A program made the position numbers and the translations under genes. This document shows positions 57,182 through 64,000 of a stretch of DNA of 64,000 bases, piece by piece (the stretch's first letter is position 1; each line of letters opens with the position of its first letter). Under the pieces are notes generated by a model. It was not told the origin of the DNA, ran no database searches, and was given only the letters and a program-made list of their open reading frames with translations. Source of the stretch: Neckera pumila (taxonomy: Eukaryota; Streptophyta; Bryopsida; Hypnales; Neckeraceae); assembly GCA_963969595.1 (NCBI GenBank), contig OZ018410.1, positions 35,693,413 through 35,757,412 on the forward strand, given 5' to 3'.

Positions 57182-58252
57182 TTAACAAAACTTATAATCA
57201 TGAATTCATATTATTCCTTCAATTGTCAATTTGTTCAATTAGCACAATTTTGGGACCAAAGTAAAAATTGTGATATATGTATATATATCTTGACAAAGCT
57301 CTACAAATTAGAGCAAAAAATAAAGACTAGGACTAGTACAACTTTATATTCAAGATGTGCACCCAAAAAAGTGCAAAAGTCAGGGAAATTTATCCTTAAT
57401 TTAACAAAAATTAACAAAAGTCATTTCCAAACCTTGCAGATACTTGATTAAATTAATAAATTAACATAGAAAAAATTGTATAAGTGAAAAGTGGATTATC
57501 TTCTAAACCAAACTCTTTGTGTAGGAATGTGAAAACTTTGAATCATTTTTTAGGAATGATTACATCTATGTTGTATTGTGGGTGATTTTCTTAATATTTG
57601 TTTGTATTTTAAACATGATCTTTTATGCAATTCCATGCAAAATTATTTAATCTTTTTACAATAACTATGGTAGTAATATTGATTTTGATTGTTATATTGA
57701 TTCCATGTGAAATTGCTAAATATCAAATACAAGAACCTTGGTAGTAGGATTGGTTGTCATTGTTAGGACAAATTCTACAAAATTGCTAGATCTCTATTGA
57801 AGAAACTTTGACACTAGGGATGATTGCTTTATACATGATCTCATGTATGCTTGGATACCTAAGACATGCTTTCCAAAACTTCAATATTGAAGTTTAATAT
57901 CCAATTTTTTTTGTTTTTGTGTTGTTCTGTTTTGTTTCGTTTACAAAATTTAATGTAAAATGACTTTTAATGAAATTGTTCTTGAAGTTGCATTGCAAGA
58001 ATCACAAAGGTGATTGTGAGTCCTTTTTGCACTTGTCAGAGTTATGAGTTTCATATTTCTGTTGAATTTTTTCTATTTCTATTTATTCTCATATATCAAA
58101 AATTCATAACAAGTTTATACTTTGTCAAAAAAATAAAAGTTCAATTGCTCTCCCCATTTCTCACATTTGTCTTTATATGGAGAAAAAAATTTCAATTTTC
58201 AACAATGCCAATAAGGCAAACAATCATTTTGTTTTTCATAAGTTGGCTTACC

Positions 58253-59185
58253 TTAACCCCTAAAGGACCATTCATTTGTCCTTTCGGGGGACAAATGGGA
58301 TTTCGGGCAGGTACCTACGGGCTAAATTTTTGTTGTGATTTTCTGAAACTTTTTTTGAAAATAGAAAAATTGGTAAGCTTTGTGGGAACAATTTTTTTTT
58401 TCAATTGGTGCTTGGGAACAAAAGTTATGCCCAAATAAGCTCAAAACAGGGGAGAGAGGGCAGCAAAAACATTTTGCAAAAAATTTAATTTTTTCTTTTA
58501 ATTTTTTTTTCCTTATAGATTATATTTCTGTCTATTTGGAAAGCTTTGATTTCTTTCATATGGATTTTTTATGAGAAAGTTATGGACAATCATGTTTTTT
58601 GGGCAATTAGAGCATCTTCTTGAAAGAAATAACTTGTAGGATTCATTTTGGAATGCAATTTTTGCAATTTTTCAAGAAAAAAGTTCCACATGGTTTAGTT
58701 TTCTTCCTAGAACAATCTCACCATTGGAATTAATGCATTTTAATTCCATTTAAAAGATATTAATATTTTAGATTTTCCTTCTATTTTGTACTATCTTTTG
58801 CTTAATAATTTTCTTAAGAATAAAAATTATTTTTTTTTGAATTTTTTTTTTTCCTAGAGTCTCAAGTCAATTCTCCACTATAAAGATTTAAAACTCAAAA
58901 CTCTATAGTGCAAAAAATTAAAGTAAAAAATGTTCAAAGTCAAAAAATCTAATCCCGCAATGTACTAAAAATCTTGTTTTTTCTCACTTTGAACGCAAAT
59001 GTCTTGCTATCTATGTGGTCAAAAATTTTGAAATTTTTCCACACATTGTCATACTAGTTAGGTATAAGATCTAATGGTTGGATGTGCAAAAAAAACAATT
59101 TTCAAATTTTTTTACTCTTTGCTCTAGAAATGGCAGTTTTGAAAGTTCTTTGGCAGAAAAAAGGCCTTGGTTCTTTAGGTATTAA
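58253..59185 (-). mobile_element. TTAA-ended element, 933 bp
   Basis: TTAA-CCCCTAAAGGACC at 58253 and TTCTTTAGG-TA-TTAA ending at 59185; both TTAA tetramers are present, and the right inner end is mutated. The interior is the reverse complement of the copy at 48,870: GGGACAAATGGGATTTCGGGC, CTTGGGAACAAAAGTTATG, GCTCAAAACAGGG, AACAATCTCACCATTGGAAT and GGTATAAGATCTAATGG. The 142-codon ORF at 58010 crosses its end and is not supported. Confidence 0.85.
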
Positions 59186-59698
59186 GATAGGAGGTCCATA
59201 AATTGTTCCTACTTCATCAATGACATCCACAGATATTTCAAGGAAAATGTCACTCATTCATATTAGATATAGGACTCATATAGAATCCAATCGATTTTTT
59301 GACCTCCTTATAGATGTTAAGGTAGTCTGCTCTAAAAGCAAGCGGCCCCTTCAAATCAACCCTATATTTAGGTCTAAAATGGACATGGGTTGGTTTTGAA
59401 ATGGACCACTTTAGCCATTGAGAGAATCAAGAAAAAATTACTATATATTGCAAGAGCCAATCCTTGGCCTTGATAGTGTCAAATCCTTTTAGAAGTTACA
59501 AGTGAACAAATTTTGGGAGACCTAGGGTCCCAAAACGGCACCTACAACAGAAAACTTGAAAACGTATAGGTAATTCAAAAATACTTCAAAAATCATGAAT
59601 CTATTTGGGTGCTATTCCACATCCATTTTTCTTTCTCTAAAAAATGATTGAAAAAATATTTCTTTTCATAAAAACCTATGAAAAAGACCGACCAGCCC

Positions 59699-59771
59699 TT
59701 AAATGGTCGCTTCTAGAGCATGTTACCTTAGAGAAGGTGTAAGGTAGTATGCTCTTAAAGCGACCATTTAA
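59699..59771. repeat. 73-bp hairpin (32-bp arms, 9-bp loop)
   Basis: TTAAATGGTCGCTTCTAGAG... (59699-59730) pairs with ...CTTAAAGCGACCATTTAA (59740-59771), with about two mismatches per arm. Related sequence (GGTAGTCTGCTCTAAAAGC) occurs once near 59,322. It may be a tiny MITE or a small-RNA precursor; no further evidence. Confidence 0.75.
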
Positions 59772-59874
59772 GCCTACCTAACTCATCATTGACAGTAGAA
59801 CATACTTCAAGCAACATGTCAGCCCTTCCTAGATAGGGATCGCAATTAGAACACGGTTGATTTTAGGTGTAGTT

Positions 59875-59942
59875 ACCTTACAACACAAAAGAGATCTTTG
59901 TCTTGCAGTAAGGTACCTTTACTTGTGTCAAAATAAATAAAA
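59875..59942 (+). mobile_element. LINE 3' tail
   Basis: TCTTTGTCTTGCAGTAAGGTACCTTTACTTGTGTCAAAATAAATAAAA closely parallels the tail of the LINE fragment at 27,510-27,564 (TCTTGCAGTAAAGGGAACC then TTTATTTGTGTCAAAAA). Only the extreme 3' end is present. Confidence 0.65.
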
Positions 59943-60338
59943 ATCTTCCTGTCAAAGAATTCAAAACTACAGATCTAATTGTGGGTGATCAAGTGATCAT
60001 AAAAATTGAGAGACAGCTCTGAAATTGATTGAAATTGGAAGGGAATTCAATACCCGTAAGGTGAGTTAAGGTGCAAAAATCAAGGTCAAAGCAAAGGACC
60101 GTTAATTTACTTCGAGCGGGGAAGTACTACTGACAACCTCAGTTTCCCTTCATTTCACAACAATATTTAAATCCAGCAATGCCCACAATATTTCTAATTT
60201 AAAAAAAAAATATTTTAGCTTAATATATCTTTATATGAATACTAGCGATTGGCGCTTGCTTTTGCTACGCATTAAATATATTACTTTCATCAATTTTTCA
60301 TGTAATAGAATGTAGATAAAACAAAGTATGTATAATCT

Positions 60339-61257
60339 TTAACCACTAAAAGCCCGTTGTCCCTTTGGGGGACAAATGCGTTTTCGGGCAAGTATCTACG
60401 AGCTGAAATTTTCTCTTGATTTTTTGAAACATTTTTTGGAGGTAGAAAGGTTGATTAGCTATATGGGAATAAAATTCTTTCACAATTGGTGCCCGGGAAC
60501 AAAAGTTATGACCAAATAAGCTCAAAACAGGGGACGGTGGGCAGCAAAAAAAATTTGCATTTTTTTTTTTTTTTCTTAGTATTTTTTTTCTCACAGATTA
60601 TATTTTTGGCTATCTTAAAAGCTTTTATTCATATCATTTGGATTTGTTATGAAAAAGTTATAGACATTCTTGTTTTTTGGGCAGTTAGAGTATCATTTTG
60701 AAAAAATTAACTTTTAGGACTCATTTCTTAATGCAATTTTTCAAATTTTTCAAATTTTTTTTTGGCATGGTTTAGTTTACTTGCTAGAACAATCTCACCA
60801 TTGGGATTAGTGCATTATAATTCCATCTAAAATATATGAATATTTTAGATTTTCCTTCTATCTTGTACCTACTTCTACTTAACAATTTTTTCAATAATGA
60901 AAATTAAGTTTTTTTTAACTCTTTTTTTGTTGTCAACTCAATTATACACTATTAACATTTAAAGCTCAAAACTCTGTAGTGCAAAAATTTTAGGTTAAAA
61001 ATGTTCAAAGTCAAAAAATCCAGTCCCACAATGTGTTGGAAAACTTGTTTTTTTCACTTTGAATGTAGATATCTTGCAATCTGTGCGATCAAAAATTCTG
61101 AAATTTTTTCCACACACTCTTATATTAGTTAGGTGCAAGATCCTATGGTTAGACGTGCAAAAAAAGCATTTTTAAATTTTTTTTCACTCTTTGCTAAAAG
61201 AATGGCAGTTTTGGGTGTTTTTTGGCAGAAAAAAGGCCTTGGGCCTTTAGGGGTTAA
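60339..61257 (-). mobile_element. TTAA-ended element, 919 bp
   Basis: TTAA-CCACTAAAAGCCCG at 60339 and GGGCCTTTAGGGG-TTAA ending at 61257. The interior is collinear with the copy at 58,253 (GGGGGACAAATGCGTTTTCGGG, GGTGCCCGGGAACAAAAGTTATG, CTCACCATTGGGATTAGTGCAT, GCAAGATCCTATGG). The 71-82 codon ORFs within are not genes. Confidence 0.85.
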
Positions 61258-61300
61258 ATGAAAATATTGACATCCTCATACAATATTCTTTGAAAAAATT

Positions 61301-61714
61301 TATATAGTGTAATATAAAGTAATTAAAGAAAATCTTTATATTATAATTTTTACAAATTAACCTTTGCAAAGATGAAAACATTGCAATAACAATGCATTAA
61401 TCAAGTGAACAATATAAGTAGAACCTTCACATTTGAATATGTAGAGGAACGCTAGTGGTTAGTGCATCCTTATTCTTTAACATCACATTTTAAAAAGACA
61501 TGGAATGTATCTATAGTTTTGTTGTCTGAAAAGTTTTTTTGGAAATTTTTTAGAAGTATCCATTTGATTTTCAAATATTTCACAAAAAGAGTACATAATA
61601 TATAGTAGAAAGTATCCTACGGTTATTACAAAAGCAATTGAATTTCTATAATATTATTCAAAATTGAATTGTGATATTATAGAGGTTGTTGTGATTTTAG
61701 TAGTATGATAATGC
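61301..61714 (+). repeat. Dispersed ~430-bp repeat, copy 2
   Basis: Collinear with 13399-13830 and in the same orientation; this copy lacks the short internal duplication. It starts 43 bp after the TTAA element at 60339-61257. Confidence 0.8.
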
Positions 61715-61972
61715 TTACTTCAATTTCATCATAAATAAGAATAAAGAAAGAATAGTTTTTTAAAGAATGAGCTTTTACTTTGTATGAATGAGTGTGAAGT
61801 TAATTGAACAAAAAATCACTTCAAGTTTGTGCTTTATCTTGATCGGCAATTTCTATAATTGAGCTTATAATTGAGCTTTTAATTGAGCTTCATCTTGCAA
61901 GCCCTTTCAAAATTAGATGAACCTTTTAGCACCTACTGTCTATGAGTTAATGTTCCACTCAAGTACTCTTTA

Positions 61973-62238
61973 AGGTAGGTACACCCAAATGCTTCACTGA
62001 CCTTAAACCGTCATCTATACTCTCTGTACATCTCCAAAATCAGTTCTGTACCTATGTGGAAGAAACGCTTTTAGAATCAAACTTTGTTCCTTAATAACTT
62101 TTGCATACAATATCCAAATGTTATGTTCTCTGGTGCGTTGGAACCTCCTTTCACTTGCCAATAAGAAAATACAAAAATCTGATCAGCTTAGTAATTAGGC
62201 ACGGCACCAATTTGTGACGGTTTTGGATATACCCACCT
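61973..62238 (+). mobile_element. GGTGGGTAC-ended MITE family, copy 3
   Basis: AGGTAGGTACACCC at the left and GATATACCCACCT at the right. It shares CTGTACATCTCCAAAATCAG, CTTTTGCATACAATATCC, TTGGAACCTCCTTTCACTTG and TAATTAGGCACGGCACC with other family members. Confidence 0.78.
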
Positions 62239-62648
62239 TATGTATGGTGCCATATTTGAACATGACAAGATTCAGATGTTAAAAATGACATCCAAATGAG
62301 AGATGCCAATTTCTAAATTATCAATCCAGTGGTGTGTTTCTTCTCATATATTTCAATACATAATTTGTATTGTAGGAATCAAAGTAGAGTACCGTATGCA
62401 TGATTCCCTCAGACCTTGAAGCGTTAATGTATGTGCATTGATTGAAAGTTAAATGTTCCAGTCAGGCACTTGTCCTTCTCTCACAACATAATGAATCCTA
62501 TATGCAGCTTCCACATTCAAATTCCAGTCCCCAGACCGCCACCACCCCTTCCAATGTAATCAACAGCACCTAGATTCTTACACACTGTAATTCAAATCCT
62601 CAGAAAACTAAAAAAATTGAAGCCCCACTCCATGATTTCACACAAATA

Positions 62649-62924
62649 AGGTGGGTACCCTCCAGACCGCCTCTTTTTGCTACTGTGCCTAGTTAATATT
62701 ATTTTAATTGATTTTCTTGTTGGCAAGTGAGAGAAGATTCTAACGCACCAATGAATGCAACATTTGAATACCGTATGCAAAAGTTACAAAGGATCAAAGT
62801 TTCTTTTGGGTTAATGTTCTTAAATTGTTTTTTCAACCTACATACATATTGGTTTTGGAGATGTACACAGAGTAGTCATGTGGTTAACTTTTAGGCAAGG
62901 GTGCAATTTTGAATGTACCTACCT
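62649..62924 (-). mobile_element. GGTGGGTAC-ended MITE family, copy 4
   Basis: AGGTGGGTACC at the left and TGTACCTACCT at the right, in opposite orientation to copy 3 only 410 bp away. The interior has CTTGTTGGCAAGTGAGAG, GCAACATTTGAATACCGTAT and TTGGAGATGTACACAGAG. Confidence 0.8.
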
Positions 62925-64000
62925 TCTTTAGCTCCCATTTCATCCTTTGCTCTCAAACTTTATCTTTGTTTCTACAACCAATTTAACATCAATTTTGTTA
63001 AATTGACTGTATTCCATTACTTTGGCACGTTTCAAGCTACATCGCTAGAAACCAACCGTAAACCCCCGCTAATTAATGTCCTGTTCAAATAGCAAATAGA
63101 TTATTTCCCATAATCTCTTCCTAACCTGTGAAATCTGTGTAATCCGTGATTACATGTTTTTCATTCATCAATCACATATTTCATCCATTTTTAGGACTAG
63201 CGTTTACATGAGGCAATCTTTGACCTGATTGTGTCGGGAATTCTAGAAAAAGCAAAACCAAGCATTCCTTGTCGGGCTTCACCTCCTTGTCAACCTACTC
63301 TTTTTCTTCCCAAAATTCCCTTTGCCTTGGTGATTGCCCTATACAAAACGTATACCAGTCCTAGTGTGGCCTCAAATTAAACCTTTGCAAAGATTATGTA
63401 TTAGATAACTGACGAGCCACGGTAGCAGCAAGTAGGTTATCGGACATAACCGGTTGTTCACTTTTCAATCACAACCTTTGATCTTCATGATCCAAGGGTG
63501 TAAGAAACAAGTTGAAAGGAGAGAAGGATATGAGTTACAACTTGTAATGGCAATGGTGATGGGTTGCCAATGGGATGGTGCCACGTGAGTGTTGAAAACT
63601 CAACAACCGGTTATGTTACAATTTTAGGCCTTGTGGAAGATCGCCAATTTAACGCAATTGACGTTACTTTTGCAAGCAAGTGAGGTCATCTTTATCATTC
63701 TCAACCGTGAGAGCTAGTGACAGTTTGACTGGAGGTGAAGGATCGGAAACTAAAATACAAGTGCCTGCTGGTGAAATGAAAAGCAAGTGATTCACTAGCT
63801 GAGTTTCACAGAGAGTTTCACTGAGCGTTGGGAGTCGGCTTTGCATTGTTCTCTTACTCAGAGCTACTTAGTCCGAGGAGTGGCTGCAGAGTCCATGTCC
63901 AAGTGCGTGTCTCATGCACAGGATTCGTAAACAGAGTCGTTGCATAAGAGATGAGATACAATCAGGCTAGCTGGTGACTGCGTGTGTAGGTTATAAATCT
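62925..64000. other. Spacer to the window edge
   Basis: No gene recognised. It contains a small inverted-repeat element at 63444-63616. GC content rises slightly after about 63,650, and a gene could begin beyond the edge, but no coding frame or splice pattern is visible. Confidence 0.4.
63444..63616. mobile_element. Small MITE-like element with 25-bp inverted ends
   Basis: ACATAACCGGTTGTTCACTT(TTCAA) at 63444-63468 pairs with TTGAAAACTCAACAACCGG(TTATGT) at 63592-63616, with two mismatches. The central 120 bp is unpaired. Only one copy is in the window; no target duplication was identified. Confidence 0.6.

Noticed and set aside
56909..57451. 180-codon ORF, + strand
   Set aside because: Its first half lies in a MITE whose other copies do not keep this frame open, and the product has no recognisable feature.
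58010..58438. 142-codon Phe-rich ORF
   Set aside because: Crosses the boundary of the TTAA element at 58253 and consists of AT-rich sequence giving Phe/Leu/Lys; not conserved in the copy at 60,339.

Overview
This window is nuclear DNA from a land plant, or at least a streptophyte. The evidence is: a nuclear gene for the plastid ribosomal protein PSRP-3/Ycf65 with a transit peptide; plant-type complex I and BRCT proteins; telo-box promoters on housekeeping genes; GT-AG introns with AT-rich intergenic DNA; and at least two introns of the minor (U12) spliceosomal class. I cannot name the species. Coding exons are much more GC-rich than the spacers.

Gene islands. (1) 2.4-4.5 kb: NDUFA13/GRIM-19, complex I, + strand, 3 exons. 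(2) 8.5-9.1 kb: Aha1-type Hsp90 activator, - strand, one exon, with a perfect heat-shock element upstream. (3) 10.6-12.7 kb: PSRP-3, - strand, 2 exons. (4) 15.7-20.0 kb: two-BRCT DNA-repair-type protein, - strand, 10 exons, one intron being a textbook AT-AC U12 intron. (5) 33.5-34.3 kb: a possible organelle-targeted small membrane protein, - strand, with an apparent one-base frameshift. (6) 35.5-41.3 kb: a small acidic ORF, then a 7-exon gene for an unrecognised protein of about 461 residues, with a tandemly triplicated leader and a duplicated U12-type 5' splice site. (7) 42.2-44.3 kb: RPL30 (-) and an organelle-type RlmN radical-SAM methyltransferase (+), divergent across about 0.5 kb rich in telo-boxes. 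(8) 44.9-45.2 kb: a very divergent histone H4 variant (+) with a replaced N-terminal tail and S-phase-type promoter motifs.

Repeat country (about 12.8-15.1 kb, 20-33.5 kb and 45.5-64 kb) is dominated by small non-autonomous DNA transposons. I can separate: two hAT-type MITEs with 8-bp target duplications; one Stowaway-like MITE with TA duplications; four copies of a CATTAG-ended family; four copies of a GGTGGGTAC-ended family; and at least four near-complete copies of a 0.55-0.93 kb family ending TTAA-CCCC...GGGG-TTAA, which looks piggyBac-like. Another copy of that last family is split by a 3.9-kb element with about 100-bp inverted ends, which contains a decayed Helitron helicase. There are also LINE 3' ends, several tandem arrays and a 500-bp near-perfect hairpin.

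The genes do not form an operon or an obvious pathway cluster. Their products act in mitochondrial respiration (NDUFA13), the plastid ribosome (PSRP-3), cytosolic translation (RPL30), RNA methylation (RlmN-like), chaperone control (Aha1-like), genome maintenance (BRCT) and chromatin (H4 variant). The most promising candidates for something undescribed are the H4 variant, the unrecognised 7-exon gene, and the TTAA-type elements. All splice sites were worked out by eye from phase, consensus and protein continuity.
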